Shown: one piece after another, positions 26,458-36,161 of the stretch | Layout of the letters: each line of letters begins with the position of its first letter | Position numbering within the stretch: position 1 is the first letter of the stretch | From: Kuenenia sp039794105 | Lineage (GTDB): Bacteria; Planctomycetota; Brocadiia; Brocadiales; Brocadiaceae | Reading direction: 5' to 3' | Length of the DNA stretch: 64,000 bases | Assembly: GCF_039794105.1 (NCBI RefSeq) | Contig: NZ_JBDIWA010000011.1 | Location: 1 to 64,000, forward strand | The notes under the pieces: model-generated | Database searches by the model: none | The model's input: only the letters and a program-made list of their open reading frames with translations | Told to the model about the DNA's origin: nothing | Program-made: the position numbers and the translations under genes

Positions 26458-27134
26458 ACTGCTTTCACGCCTTCTTTACTATTATCACTCTGTTGAGAAG
26501 GAGGCACTTCCCCTCCTGCAATATCCACGTCATCGTCCATTGCGTCTTCCTCTGAAACTAAATATTCAAATGCAACGGATGTACAGTCATTAAAAAATAC
26601 CGTATACTCTTCATACAAAACGGCATTAGATTCCGGACGAAAATTCGTTTTAAATCCTTCCGCCAAATCCATTAACAATTTTGGATTCAACCGTGTTTCA
26701 GCATAAATCAAATCCAACCTGCCCTCATCATTCATTTTCACCTTATAATTTGCAATTACCAATCCCTGTGAGTAATGTTTTTTTAAAGAAAGCGGCGAGA
26801 CAAAAGCAAGAAAATCTTCTTCGCCTACAAACATTTTATCCTTCTTTTTTTTCACATTATCATTAAGAAGTCTGTTTTCTTTCGGGAGTTTTTGGTTATA
26901 TAAGGCAGACGCCTGTTGCCAAAAGAAATCAAAGGCCGCTTTTTCCCTTGTGGAATCACTGAACCAAACACCCTCTTTTTCCATAGAAAACAAGCCAATC
27001 CTGATCGCATACACCCCTGACATTACAAGCACCATACCAACAAAAAGAGCTATTAGTAACTCGAATAATGTGAAGCCTTTTTTGTCATGTATGCCAACCG
27101 CATCATCATATACGCTACAATAATTACTATTCAT
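26331..27134 (-). CDS. gspJ: Type II secretion minor pseudopilin GspJ
   Basis: A prepilin peptidase site KKGFTLFELLIALFVGMVLV sits after an 18-residue leader, with the Glu at +5. The C-terminal beta domain continues to residue 267. The stop lies inside gspK. The start overlaps gspI by eight bases. It is one of the three tip pseudopilins (I, J, K), all present here. Confidence 0.82.
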   Translation of the reverse strand: MNSNYCSVYDDAVGIHDKKGFTLFELLIALFVGMVLVMSGVYAIRIGLFSMEKEGVWFSDSTREKAAFDFFWQQASALYNQKLPKENRLLNDNVKKKKDKMFVGEEDFLAFVSPLSLKKHYSQGLVIANYKVKMNDEGRLDLIYAETRLNPKLLMDLAEGFKTNFRPESNAVLYEEYTVFFNDCTSVAFEYLVSEEDAMDDDVDIAGGEVPPSQQSDNSKEGVKAVWKGKIIGKIPKAIKLTVTKNGEEQTLITPIMAMYSFLAYGQ

Positions 27135-27594
27135 TCCCCTTCTTCTTTTTCTTTATAGTATCATTTTTCTTCTGTTCGATAAATGTTACCGTATCAATCG
27201 TTATCCCTTCTACTTGTGTATTTAATGCCGTATAACCTTCCGGGGGTAATTCTCTCTCCTCATCCTCCCCATCCATCACAAAGCTCATACGCGCTTCTTT
27301 ATATTTATCAATTTCCAGGATTTTCCATTTAATACCCTTTTCGGTAACCCCCTCATATATTGTTTTTTCATCCAGCCTGGTGTATATCCCATCAAGTATT
27401 CCCAAAAAGGATTCTTCTGTTTTTGTCCTAGCTAGCAACAGCGAATTTGTATGATCGTCGATTTTCCCTCTTATTTTCGAAGAATTACCCACCATGCTGA
27501 AAAAAATGCCAATGGAAACACCGATAATTGCCATCGCAACCATAACCTCAAGCAGGGTAAATCCTTTTCTTTTTTGAAACAAAATGAATTTCAT
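27127..27594 (-). CDS. gspI: Type II secretion minor pseudopilin GspI
   Basis: The N-terminus MKFILFQKRKGFTLLEVMVA has a consensus prepilin cleavage site (G before F, Glu at +5) and a roughly 25-residue hydrophobic helix. A short beta domain follows. The ATG at 27594 is used; a GTG precedes it by one codon. It begins 13 bases after the gspD stop. Confidence 0.82.
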   Translation of the reverse strand: MKFILFQKRKGFTLLEVMVAMAIIGVSIGIFFSMVGNSSKIRGKIDDHTNSLLLARTKTEESFLGILDGIYTRLDEKTIYEGVTEKGIKWKILEIDKYKEARMSFVMDGEDEERELPPEGYTALNTQVEGITIDTVTFIEQKKNDTIKKKKKGNE

Positions 27595-27606
27595 CACCTC
27601 ACCTGC

Positions 27607-29613
27607 CTACTGGTTTAACAGAAAATCAATTTCCTGCAGTTTTCTCTCAAATGCCTGCGTTAACGAATCGGCATCTTCTGCGTTATTTGCAATATATGGT
27701 GTAATTAACATTATTAACTCAGTCCTCTTATCAATAAGCGACGTCACCTTAAACAAATTTCCCAGATAGGGAATATCGCCCAAAAGAGGGATTTTGCTCA
27801 CACTTTTCTCATTTTTTTGTTCAATAATACCGCCAAGACCTATCGTATGGCCGCTTTTTATCACCAGTGAAGTTTGCACCTGACGAGTAGAAAACGTCGG
27901 GGAATCACTAACACCAGTAGTTGTTTCCTGAGCGTTGCTTACCTCCTGATTTACCTCCAGGGTAATAAGTCCGTTTTCGGCAATATGTGGAGTAACGGTA
28001 AGGATAATACCGGTATCGCGATACTGTACCTGTTCAAAAGTAACCGTAGTGCCCGTCTGTTGTCCGGAACCGGTAAGAATAGGCACCTCTTCTCCCACCT
28101 GAATACTTGCCGGTTGTTCGTCCCGTACTAATATATGCGGCGCAGAAAGTATTTTTGCATTAGAACTCACAGCAAGAATATCCATAAGAATTTCAAAGCT
28201 CCCTTTCGCAAATGTATTGGTAAACTGCACCGCTGCATTACCAGCAGCCCGTGCAATATCACCAACCCCATATACTTGCAAATTGCTTCCCGACCACAAC
28301 CACTCCGTTCCGTAGTCTAAAGTATCGTTACGAGTGACTTCTACAATCAATACTTCTATAAATACCTGTTGCGGAGTTGCATCAATTGCTTCTATAATAG
28401 CTTTAATGCTCTTGTAATCACTGGGAAAGGTCTTGATAATGACCGAATTGGTTTCAATATCCGCAAGCACCTTCATTGATTCTACTATATCTCTTCCCAG
28501 CTTCTTCGGCTGCGCCGCCATCTTTTCGCTATACATCTGAGTGATAATCGGCACAATTGTCTCTGCTTTCTGGTGCTGAACTTTATAGATATATACTCTC
28601 ATTTCTTCGTCTAACTGCGTGGGGGGGACATCGATATTTTTTATCCACATGTCTATTTTAGGCAAGAGTTCCGGGAGTTTCGTAATCACTATCAATTTAT
28701 TTGTATCTGAGAATGGTACAAAATCAAATTCCCCGTCCCCTCCGACCTTTGCCCCTAAAGATTTTGCCAAACTCCCAAGGTCCTTCGACATATTCCGTGC
28801 ATCAACATATTTAAACTCATAAAACCTCATGGCTTTCCCTGCTAAAAAAGGCACATCAAATATTTTTATTATGGTAAGCAGTTTTTCCATTACAGAGGCA
28901 TTATCGATAATCATTAAATAGGGAAAGTCTTCGTGGGTCACAATATTTCCAATACTCGACATGAATTGCTTCACTGTTGAACTCAATTTTTTCGGGTCGG
29001 CATACCTCAATGGCACAATTTGAATAATAATATCTTTACTCCATTCGGGAATTTTATCTCCGTGTATAATGATACTTGTTTCCCGTCTGGCTTCCGCCTG
29101 CGGCAGCACATTGTATAGATTCCCGTCTTTCAGTATCGTAAAATTATACACATAAAGTAATGAATTAAGCATAGAGAGCAATTCTTCCCGATAGACTTCT
29201 CCGCTGGCATGAAGGTTTACTTTTCCCCCAACTCTTTTATCCAACACATAATTTACATTTAAAATTTCCCCCAATATTACCTGTACCACATCCTTGATTT
29301 CAGCATCATCAAAGTTGAGTGCAATATCAATTTTTTCCCCGGTATGCGCTGGTTTATAGAGCGCCGGTTCAGGCCTTCTGTACTCAGAAGGATATATAAT
29401 TTCATCCGGTATTCCCTCTTTCTTTTCTCCTAAAACCTCCTTCTCCGGCATCACTTCATATTCCCACGATTTTTTTTCTACTTTTTCCGTGGTAGTTGAA
29501 AGTGAAATGGGTTTTCTAAAAGGTGTAAAATCTGTTTGCTTTATCTGCGTTTGTTTACACCCGGATAAAAGTGCAAAAACAATCATGATAAAAACACGTG
29601 TGCATTTATTCAT
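27607..29613 (-). CDS. gspD: Type II secretion secretin GspD (lipoprotein)
   Basis: A lipobox LLSGC near residue 19, a spacer, an N0 domain (DIALNFDDAEIKDVVQVILG), N1-N3 domains and the C-terminal secretin ring (VPILTGSG, VQYRDTGIILTVTPH, VVIKSGHTIGLGGI-like segment SLVIKSGHTIGLGG) are in the normal order. The 668 residues are of usual length. It makes the outer-membrane pore. It is the first gene of the gsp group here; gspE, F, G and H are absent and must lie elsewhere. Confidence 0.93.
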   Translation of the reverse strand: MNKCTRVFIMIVFALLSGCKQTQIKQTDFTPFRKPISLSTTTEKVEKKSWEYEVMPEKEVLGEKKEGIPDEIIYPSEYRRPEPALYKPAHTGEKIDIALNFDDAEIKDVVQVILGEILNVNYVLDKRVGGKVNLHASGEVYREELLSMLNSLLYVYNFTILKDGNLYNVLPQAEARRETSIIIHGDKIPEWSKDIIIQIVPLRYADPKKLSSTVKQFMSSIGNIVTHEDFPYLMIIDNASVMEKLLTIIKIFDVPFLAGKAMRFYEFKYVDARNMSKDLGSLAKSLGAKVGGDGEFDFVPFSDTNKLIVITKLPELLPKIDMWIKNIDVPPTQLDEEMRVYIYKVQHQKAETIVPIITQMYSEKMAAQPKKLGRDIVESMKVLADIETNSVIIKTFPSDYKSIKAIIEAIDATPQQVFIEVLIVEVTRNDTLDYGTEWLWSGSNLQVYGVGDIARAAGNAAVQFTNTFAKGSFEILMDILAVSSNAKILSAPHILVRDEQPASIQVGEEVPILTGSGQQTGTTVTFEQVQYRDTGIILTVTPHIAENGLITLEVNQEVSNAQETTTGVSDSPTFSTRQVQTSLVIKSGHTIGLGGIIEQKNEKSVSKIPLLGDIPYLGNLFKVTSLIDKRTELIMLITPYIANNAEDADSLTQAFERKLQEIDFLLNQ

Positions 29614-29737
29614 TCCCACGCTGCCGCTCCAAAAAGAGAAAAATATCCGAACATTACTTTGTGCCCTTTATTTATGTTTGTAGATGTGTCATCAATTGCA
29701 TTGTCATACCAAATTTAACTGGCGGGGGAATATCGAA

Positions 29738-29824
29738 TGGTGCGGAAGGGGGGATTTGAACCCCCACCCCGGTTAAGGGACTAGCCCCTCAAGCTAGCGT
29801 GTCTGCCGATTCCACCACTTCCGC
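29738..29824 (-). tRNA. tRNA-Leu (GAG)
   Basis: The minus strand folds into a type II tRNA. The acceptor GCGGAAG pairs with CTTCCGC, the D-arm is GGTGGAATCGGCAGACAC, and the anticodon stem CTAGC encloses TTGAGGG (anticodon GAG). A short variable arm and a T-arm GGGGGTTCAAATCCCCC follow. The 3' CCA is encoded (29738-29740 shows TGG). It reads CUC/CUU. Confidence 0.96.
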
Positions 29825-30118
29825 ATTTTGTTGATGTGCTTTTACTGTGGCAACTTCCGTCTATTTTTATAACAACTTCCGATCTTCTCAACTTCAATGA
29901 TACTTTTAATACTTTATTATATTATTCCATTTATACTATTAAACAACCCTTTTCTTTCAATATATTCATTACCTTCGCAAAACAGGCAATCAAAATCAAT
30001 ACCCCTTCAAGAGGTGTACACATTTTTCTTAACTTATATCTATCTAATCACTTAAAAAACCTAGTAAATTTTATCACCATAGCATGAAATGTCAAATAAT
30101 TTTACCCCCTTGTACCTT
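29825..30118. other. AT-rich intergenic between tRNA-Leu and ftsQ
   Basis: No gene is seen. This is where ftsA and ftsZ usually follow ftsQ in dcw clusters; neither is present, even as a remnant. Confidence 0.6.
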
Positions 30119-31039
30119 TTAGTTTCCCCATCTTTTGCCGACAGGTTTGCTCCATCTCACGTCAACATACTCCATTTGTTTCAAGCTCGTACCCTCAATC
30201 TTTGCAATACTCAAGAGATTTTGAAGTTTCTCTTCGTCGGTGAGTTCATCCGGAGGCTTGAATAATGAAGAACATCCCCAACGAATCTGTGTATTGTTTT
30301 CCGTCCACAAAATAATATCACTTCCCCGGGAATATTTCTCTCTATGCACATTTGTTACATCCACAGATACAATCCCAAAGAGGTTGTGTATGTTATTTAT
30401 CCTGAGAAATTTCACCAATGCTATTCCTGCCTTTATCTTCTTATCATTCCACTCTTTTCCCGGCAATGGCAGCCTGGATAACTTTCTGCTTTGAATGTAA
30501 GGGCTTATATAATCGACATCAGAGAATTTATAATATTCTTTTGGCAACAATACCCCTTCTTCATCAACAAGATAAAAATTCTCCCCTTTTTTTATCAAAG
30601 CAAACGGCCTGCGCATCGTAAACCTGATGTTGAGTTTATTGGGGAATACACGCTTTACCACATCAACTTTTTTAATCACTACCATATCGCCATATATCGT
30701 TGCTATCCTATTCGCTATGTCCCTTTCATATAAACTATAATGGCCATGCAATGCCTCTACTTGTTTTATATCTTCGGAAAAACGATTATCCATCCATGGC
30801 GGCACATTAAATGTCAAAGTAGCAGGATTCACTTTAAATATACTTAAATCGGTGAGTGTATTCCATACTTCCTTTAATCCCCAAATGGTAAAAATTACAA
30901 TACAAACCACTCCCGCAAATTTTAATAAAAATGGGTATAGCTGCCGATTGAACCAATGAAGTTTTTCAAAAATAGAAGGCACAAGAGATTTGAATGTAAA
31001 TGTGTGGTTCAGAGATTTTTTAATTTTTAATCGACCCAT
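30119..31039 (-). CDS. ftsQ: Cell division protein FtsQ/DivIB
   Basis: A short basic cytoplasmic tail, one membrane helix (about 38-58) and a POTRA-containing periplasmic domain (IANRIATIYGDMVVIKKVDV, FPNKLNIRFTMRRPFALIKK). It links early and late divisome proteins through FtsB/FtsL. It is the last gene of the dcw run and overlaps ddl by 20 bases. Confidence 0.85.
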   Translation of the reverse strand: MGRLKIKKSLNHTFTFKSLVPSIFEKLHWFNRQLYPFLLKFAGVVCIVIFTIWGLKEVWNTLTDLSIFKVNPATLTFNVPPWMDNRFSEDIKQVEALHGHYSLYERDIANRIATIYGDMVVIKKVDVVKRVFPNKLNIRFTMRRPFALIKKGENFYLVDEEGVLLPKEYYKFSDVDYISPYIQSRKLSRLPLPGKEWNDKKIKAGIALVKFLRINNIHNLFGIVSVDVTNVHREKYSRGSDIILWTENNTQIRWGCSSLFKPPDELTDEEKLQNLLSIAKIEGTSLKQMEYVDVRWSKPVGKRWGN

Positions 31040-32024
31040 CTATACTTACAAAACTCTTTTGTGAAGCAAGATCGACAATTTTTTCACATAATGATGTGAA
31101 AGAAATATCTGCTGCCCTTGCCGCCATCGGCAATAAGCTTTTTTCTGTAAAACCCGGTATTGTATTGACTTCCAATATGTAAAAATCATTCTTATTATCC
31201 AGCAACATATCCACTCTGGAAAACCCTCTGCAACCTATAGCATTGTGTGCCTCAATAGCCAATTCCTGAGCTTTATCGTACAACGCAGCATCCAGAAAAC
31301 CAACATCGCAACCATGCGTATTCAATTTGTTTGTTTTGTTTTCAAAGGTTTTATTTATTACAAAATATCTTGTTTTACAGCTATTGTATTTCGCATTATA
31401 ATCAAAAAAAGCATCTGATACACAAATCTCTATAATTGGCAATGCCCTGTTATCCAGTATCCCAATCGTTAACTCCCTGCCAGATACATATCTTTCAACA
31501 AACGCTTCATCGCCGCACATTAATGCTTCTCCAACATGAGAATGAAAATGGCTGCCGTCTTTAATTATGGATACCCCTATGCTAGAGCCGCCGTTCGTTG
31601 GTTTTATTACTACTGGCAAACCAAACCCTTGAATCTCTTGCTCTATCTCCGCCAGATTTACGGGTTTCTTTAGCAAGAAATACTCCGGAGTCTTGAGTCC
31701 GGCATCCAAAAAACATCGTTTCGATTCCACCTTATCCATGGCAATCCTGCTGGCGTTAACCCCTGAACCTGTATAGGGAATGTCTTTTACTTCCAAAAGC
31801 TGCTGAACCCCCCCGTCTTCTCCAAAGTATCCGTGTAATGCAATGAATGCAACATCAATCTCCTTATGATCAAGTTCTTTTATGTCTTCATCCTTTACAT
31901 CAATACAAATAACATTGTATCCCGCTTCTTTTAGCGCCTTTGCTACGGCATTACCCGACCGTAAAGATATTTCACGCTCAGAAGAAACGCCCCCCATCAG
32001 TACTGCAATATTTCGTGTTCTCAT
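31020..32024 (-). CDS. ddl: D-alanine--D-alanine ligase
   Basis: ATP-grasp ligase that makes D-Ala-D-Ala for MurF. The N-terminus MRTRNIAVLMGGVSSEREIS holds the GGxSxEREVS signature. ATP-grasp KPTNGGSSIGVS, FSRVDMLLD and EVNTIPGFTEKSLLP (Mg ligands and substrate loop) are present. 334 residues, a bit longer than typical. The start is 44 bases after murC stops. Confidence 0.95.
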   Translation of the reverse strand: MRTRNIAVLMGGVSSEREISLRSGNAVAKALKEAGYNVICIDVKDEDIKELDHKEIDVAFIALHGYFGEDGGVQQLLEVKDIPYTGSGVNASRIAMDKVESKRCFLDAGLKTPEYFLLKKPVNLAEIEQEIQGFGLPVVIKPTNGGSSIGVSIIKDGSHFHSHVGEALMCGDEAFVERYVSGRELTIGILDNRALPIIEICVSDAFFDYNAKYNSCKTRYFVINKTFENKTNKLNTHGCDVGFLDAALYDKAQELAIEAHNAIGCRGFSRVDMLLDNKNDFYILEVNTIPGFTEKSLLPMAARAADISFTSLCEKIVDLASQKSFVSIDGSIKN

Positions 32025-32059
32025 TTTATACCCGCTTTATAGTGTTCCTTGGAATATTG

Positions 32060-32115
32060 GGTTTTTTGTCATTTGAATTTGTTTCGTATTTCGATATTCG
32101 TATTTCGAATTTGGT
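32060..32115 (-). repeat. Dispersed ATTTCGTA repeat at murC 3' end
   Basis: Read leftward, AAATACGAAACAAATTCAAA followed by TGACAAAA matches the end of the CDF gene with one or two differences. It encodes the last residues of MurC (IRNTNIEIRNKFK). Confidence 0.75.
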
Positions 32116-33577
32116 TGCGGCCAAAGGCTGCGCTATGTGCTGTTCCTATTCTTTCCGCAAGTTCATGCGCCACTTTCCAAATATCGCCCGCACCCATCGT
32201 AATAATAACATCTCCAGGCTTCGCATTCAAACAAAGCATGTCTGTAATGTGTTCCATTTGCGGATAATATTGTATATCGACGCCTGTTTTGCGAATTTCT
32301 TCATACAATTTTAATGAACTAATTGAAGTTTTTTCAAAATCATTGTCGCGTGACTCATAGATATCTGCCAGCGCCACTTTATCTGCAAGATAAAACGATT
32401 CCGAGAGTTTTTTCAATAAATGCCTGGTTCTGCTATACTGATGCGGTTGGTATACACACCATATTCTTCTTGAGGGATAAAGCTCGCGCGCCGCTTTCAG
32501 TGTGACGTCTATTTCCGTGGGATGGTGAGCATAATCATCAATTATTGTAATATTATTCTTTATGGCAACAATTTGAAAACGCCTTTTTGCACCTTTAAAA
32601 GACTCCAATGAAGTTTTTATAACTTCTTTATCAACGCCAATAGATGTACAAACGGCAATAGCGGCAAGTGCATTCAATATGTTATGCGACCCTGGAATCT
32701 TTAACCGAAAATCACCGAAGATTTTGCCTCTATTGTAAACCCTGAATTTATTTATACCCTGAATAGCAGGAAGAATCTTTTTTGCATACCAATGAGAAGT
32801 ATGCCGTAGTGAGTAAGTTTCTCTCTTACAAACGGCTCTTTTCGCAGCAACTGCAACATTTCTGTCATCATCATTCACTACTAACAAACCATTTTTTGCT
32901 ATCAGGTTTGCAAAATGCCCAAAAGCATTTACTATTTCTTCAAGATTGCCATAATAGTCTAAATGATCTTCATCTATATTTGTAATCACTCCTATAGAAG
33001 GAACCAGGTCGAGGAATGAACTATTATACTCACAGGCCTCCGCCACAAACAAATTCCCCTTTCCTAAATGAGCATTTCCTCCGATATCAGGGACTTCTCC
33101 ACCGATAACATAAGTAGGATCCAATTCCGCTTTTTTTAAAATAGTGGAAATCATTGCGCTGGTGGTTGTTTTTCCATGTGTGCCGCTAATTGCAATGCCT
33201 CTCTTTTCCTGCATTAAAGAGCCAAGTATTTGAGAGTATTTTACCACCTTAATGCCCGATTGCCTGGCAACTTTCAGTTCTGGATTGCCCTCCTGAATCG
33301 CGGCAGAAACTATTACCATATCAGTTTCCAATGACATCATACTGCCATCTTGTTTTGAGTTAACCGTCACTCCTATTTTTTCCAGTGAAGAAATAAGCGG
33401 CGATAGCAGGATATCTGAACCGGCAACAATACACCCTTCACTCACAAGAATACGTGCAAGCGCACTCATCCCATTCCCGCCAATCCCGATAAAATAAACA
33501 CGGTTTCCGCGCAAAGGCTTGTAATTAAAAAATCTGTTATTAACTGATGATGTTGTATGCGCTAAGGATATATCCAT
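32069..33577 (-). CDS. murC: UDP-N-acetylmuramate--L-alanine ligase
   Basis: First amino-acid ligase of the peptidoglycan stem peptide. It has an N-terminal Rossmann motif GIGGNGMSALARIL, P-loop SGTHGKTTTSAMI, the conserved NIDEDHLDYYGN, and DDYAHHPTEI in the C-terminal domain. 502 residues. The C-terminal tail after AAFGRNQ is repeat-derived, extending a natural end near the HELAER helix. Upstream neighbour is murG, 21 bases away. Confidence 0.96.
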   Translation of the reverse strand: MDISLAHTTSSVNNRFFNYKPLRGNRVYFIGIGGNGMSALARILVSEGCIVAGSDILLSPLISSLEKIGVTVNSKQDGSMMSLETDMVIVSAAIQEGNPELKVARQSGIKVVKYSQILGSLMQEKRGIAISGTHGKTTTSAMISTILKKAELDPTYVIGGEVPDIGGNAHLGKGNLFVAEACEYNSSFLDLVPSIGVITNIDEDHLDYYGNLEEIVNAFGHFANLIAKNGLLVVNDDDRNVAVAAKRAVCKRETYSLRHTSHWYAKKILPAIQGINKFRVYNRGKIFGDFRLKIPGSHNILNALAAIAVCTSIGVDKEVIKTSLESFKGAKRRFQIVAIKNNITIIDDYAHHPTEIDVTLKAARELYPSRRIWCVYQPHQYSRTRHLLKKLSESFYLADKVALADIYESRDNDFEKTSISSLKLYEEIRKTGVDIQYYPQMEHITDMLCLNAKPGDVIITMGAGDIWKVAHELAERIGTAHSAAFGRNQIRNTNIEIRNKFK

Positions 33578-33598
33578 ATGTTTTTGTTGTATAATGAG

Positions 33599-34723
33599 TT
33601 ATCTGGCGAGCAATGCTACCCGCGTCTCCCTGTAACTAATTAGTCTGCTTATCGTATCTACAACACAAACAGAGGCATCCGGGCGCCCCATTTCTTTGCT
33701 AAACATCTTCATTCTCTCGTATTTTTCCTTGTTTCTGAAAAGGTCAATAATAACTTCAACAATCTTTTCAGGCGTTAAATCAATCTGCGGTAATAAATAT
33801 CCACCGCCGTTTTTCTCCACTTCGACTGCATTCCAGTATTGGTGATTATCAGCGGCGTAGGGATAGGGTATAAGAATAGCAGGAATACCAATTGCAGTAA
33901 TTTCAGCAATTGTTGTTGCACCTGCCCTGCATATAACAATATCTGCTATATTGAGCGCCGCATCCATTTCATTTAAAAAACTACATACAAATGAATTAAT
34001 CTTTGTTTGCCCGTATCCTTTTTTTACGCATTCATATCCATGCTCGCCCGCACAGTGAATTATTTGTATTTTCTCTGAAAACGGTTCCAGTTTATGTAGA
34101 CTTTTCACCATAACCTCATTAATTGCCTGTGCGCCCTGGCTACCGCCGGTGACTACAATGGTGTATTTTGCGCTATCAAAACCGAACTTTTCATAATAAT
34201 TCTTCTTCCTGCCAGACACTATCCCCTTACGGATAGGCGTCCCGGTAACATTTACCTTCCTTGCCTTCGCAAACCATTTGAGAGAAGAACGCCAATGGCA
34301 ACATACCTCGTCCGCCCATCTTGCCAAAAACAAATTCGCCTTGCCTGGCACCACATTTTGTTCAAGCAATACGGAAGGGATGCACAGTAATTTTGCCGCA
34401 ATAATTGGCGCAAAAGAAGCATATCCCCCCAACCCTACTACAATATCAGGCTTGAATTTTCGCTGCAGGAAAAGAGATTCAATCACCCCCAAAATTGCCA
34501 TTCTAAGAAATACAAAAATTCCCTTAAATGATCTTTCCCATTTTTTTGCATGTATTTTCTGAAACTGAAACCCTTGTTGTACTACATATTCCTCTTCAAA
34601 CTTTTTCTCCGTGCCGCAAAACATAATTTCTGCATTATGGAATCTCATACGAATTTCTTCTGCAGCGCTAATTCCAGCAATAAGGTGGCCGCCTGTGCCG
34701 CCGCCCGCAAATATTATTCTCAT
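33599..34723 (-). CDS. murG: UDP-GlcNAc transferase MurG (lipid II synthase)
   Basis: GT-B fold glycosyltransferase that adds GlcNAc to lipid I. GGGTGGHLIAGIS opens the N-terminal domain, VGLGGYASFAP and ILVTGGSQGA-like TIVVTGGSQGAQAINE begin later strands, and the donor-site motif CRAGATTIAEITAIGIPAIL is intact. 374 residues. It works at the inner face of the membrane after MraY. Confidence 0.96.
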   Translation of the reverse strand: MRIIFAGGGTGGHLIAGISAAEEIRMRFHNAEIMFCGTEKKFEEEYVVQQGFQFQKIHAKKWERSFKGIFVFLRMAILGVIESLFLQRKFKPDIVVGLGGYASFAPIIAAKLLCIPSVLLEQNVVPGKANLFLARWADEVCCHWRSSLKWFAKARKVNVTGTPIRKGIVSGRKKNYYEKFGFDSAKYTIVVTGGSQGAQAINEVMVKSLHKLEPFSEKIQIIHCAGEHGYECVKKGYGQTKINSFVCSFLNEMDAALNIADIVICRAGATTIAEITAIGIPAILIPYPYAADNHQYWNAVEVEKNGGGYLLPQIDLTPEKIVEVIIDLFRNKEKYERMKMFSKEMGRPDASVCVVDTISRLISYRETRVALLAR

Positions 34724-34789
34724 TTCTCAACCCCTATTTTCAATAATTGCCATCAGTAATTAAAACATTTAAAAACGTTAGTTCCAAGC

Positions 34790-34935
34790 CGGAACATGGA
34801 AACGAAAGCGAAATAATATCTCTTATTTCGATTTTCGTCATTGGTCATTGGTCAATAGTCATTGGTCAATTGTAAGCTTGTGACGAATTTTCTACTCTGT
34901 GCAATCTGTGTAATCTGTGGTTCCCCTTTTTTAAC
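34790..34935. repeat. Cluster of short dispersed repeats between murG and ftsW
   Basis: It contains TATTTCGATTTTCGTCATTG, a triple CATTGGTCA and AATCTGTGTAATCTGTGG. This is the only large gap (214 bases) in the late dcw genes and lies where murD usually sits near ftsW. Confidence 0.6.
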
Positions 34936-34937
34936 AA

Positions 34938-36137
34938 CTACCATGAAAATGCGGATATCTTAGAAATTATTTTACCGGTAATTCTCACGGGGAAAAACCT
35001 TTCATTAACGGATAGTTTTTCTTTCACCTCATCGTTCAATAGTTTGTCTGTGTCACAACCGAAAGATTGTTTCGCAATATTAACCAAAATCCCTATGCCA
35101 AGCATTGAAAATAACAAAGAAGAACCCCCTGTACTTAGAAACGGCAATGGAATACCTTTTGTCGGTATAATACCGGAAACGACTGCAATATTCATAACTG
35201 ACTGCAAACCAAACATCATGGTAATGCCAAGTCCTAAAAAGAAACCAAACACATCCTTCGTCCTGCTGACAATTTTCAACCCCTGCCATAGCAGTAATGA
35301 AAAAAGGACAATAATTGTCATTCCCCCAATAAAACCGAATTCTTCCCCGATGACGGTAAATATAAAATCACTGCTGCTTTCCGGTAAGAAAAACAGTTTT
35401 TGTTTGCTATTGCCAAGTCCCAGGCCTGTCAGCCCTCCGGAACCAAGGGCAATCCATGACTGTATTACATGATAGCCAGTCCCCTGCGGGTCCTGCCACG
35501 GATCGAGAAATGAGGTAAATCGTATTTTTCTATACGTAACACTAAAAATCAATTCGTAGATAAACGGCGCCGACGCAAGCAAAGTAAAAAAGATAAAAAT
35601 AATCCGCGTGCCCCCCACCATGCACATCAACATTAATAGTATAACGATAAACGCCGCTGTACCAAAGTCTGGTTCCAGGAGTATTAGCCCGCCCATCAGT
35701 GTTATGAACCCCAGAGGTATTAAAAACCCTCTTTTAAAGCTATGCATGTGATTATGATTTTTGGCTATATAGTTCGATATAAATATAATCATAGCCAATT
35801 TTGCAAATTCAGACGGCTGAATACCCGCAATACCGCCCAATCGGATCCATCTTCTAGCGCCGTTGGCTACCGTTCCAACACCTGGCAACAGCACAAGTAT
35901 AAGGCTAATCACTGATACCGCAATAATCGGATACGTTAATTTCTGTAAATGCCGGTAATCGACAGACGACATAGCAAATAACACCGCCAAACTTAATACT
36001 ATCCATAAAAGATGTTTGGCAAATTGATAACCATTGCTGCCTGCCGCAAACATTGCCGTGTCAGTACTATAAACAGTGACAATACTAAAACCCAGTAGTG
36101 CAACGACAATATATACGAGACAGTGCCATGATTTCAA
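34938..36137 (-). CDS. ftsW: SEDS glycosyltransferase FtsW
   Basis: About ten membrane helices; SEDS landmarks are GARRWI, PSEFAKLAMIIF, LEPDFGTAAFI and PLPFLSTGGSSLLFSM. It polymerises lipid II into septal peptidoglycan with FtsI. 399 residues. It starts 25 bases after mraY stops; murD, which usually separates them, is missing. Confidence 0.95.
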   Translation of the reverse strand: MKSWHCLVYIVVALLGFSIVTVYSTDTAMFAAGSNGYQFAKHLLWIVLSLAVLFAMSSVDYRHLQKLTYPIIAVSVISLILVLLPGVGTVANGARRWIRLGGIAGIQPSEFAKLAMIIFISNYIAKNHNHMHSFKRGFLIPLGFITLMGGLILLEPDFGTAAFIVILLMLMCMVGGTRIIFIFFTLLASAPFIYELIFSVTYRKIRFTSFLDPWQDPQGTGYHVIQSWIALGSGGLTGLGLGNSKQKLFFLPESSSDFIFTVIGEEFGFIGGMTIIVLFSLLLWQGLKIVSRTKDVFGFFLGLGITMMFGLQSVMNIAVVSGIIPTKGIPLPFLSTGGSSLLFSMLGIGILVNIAKQSFGCDTDKLLNDEVKEKLSVNERFFPVRITGKIISKISAFSW

Positions 36138-36161
36138 AATATCTCTCCTGATTAAATTGAA

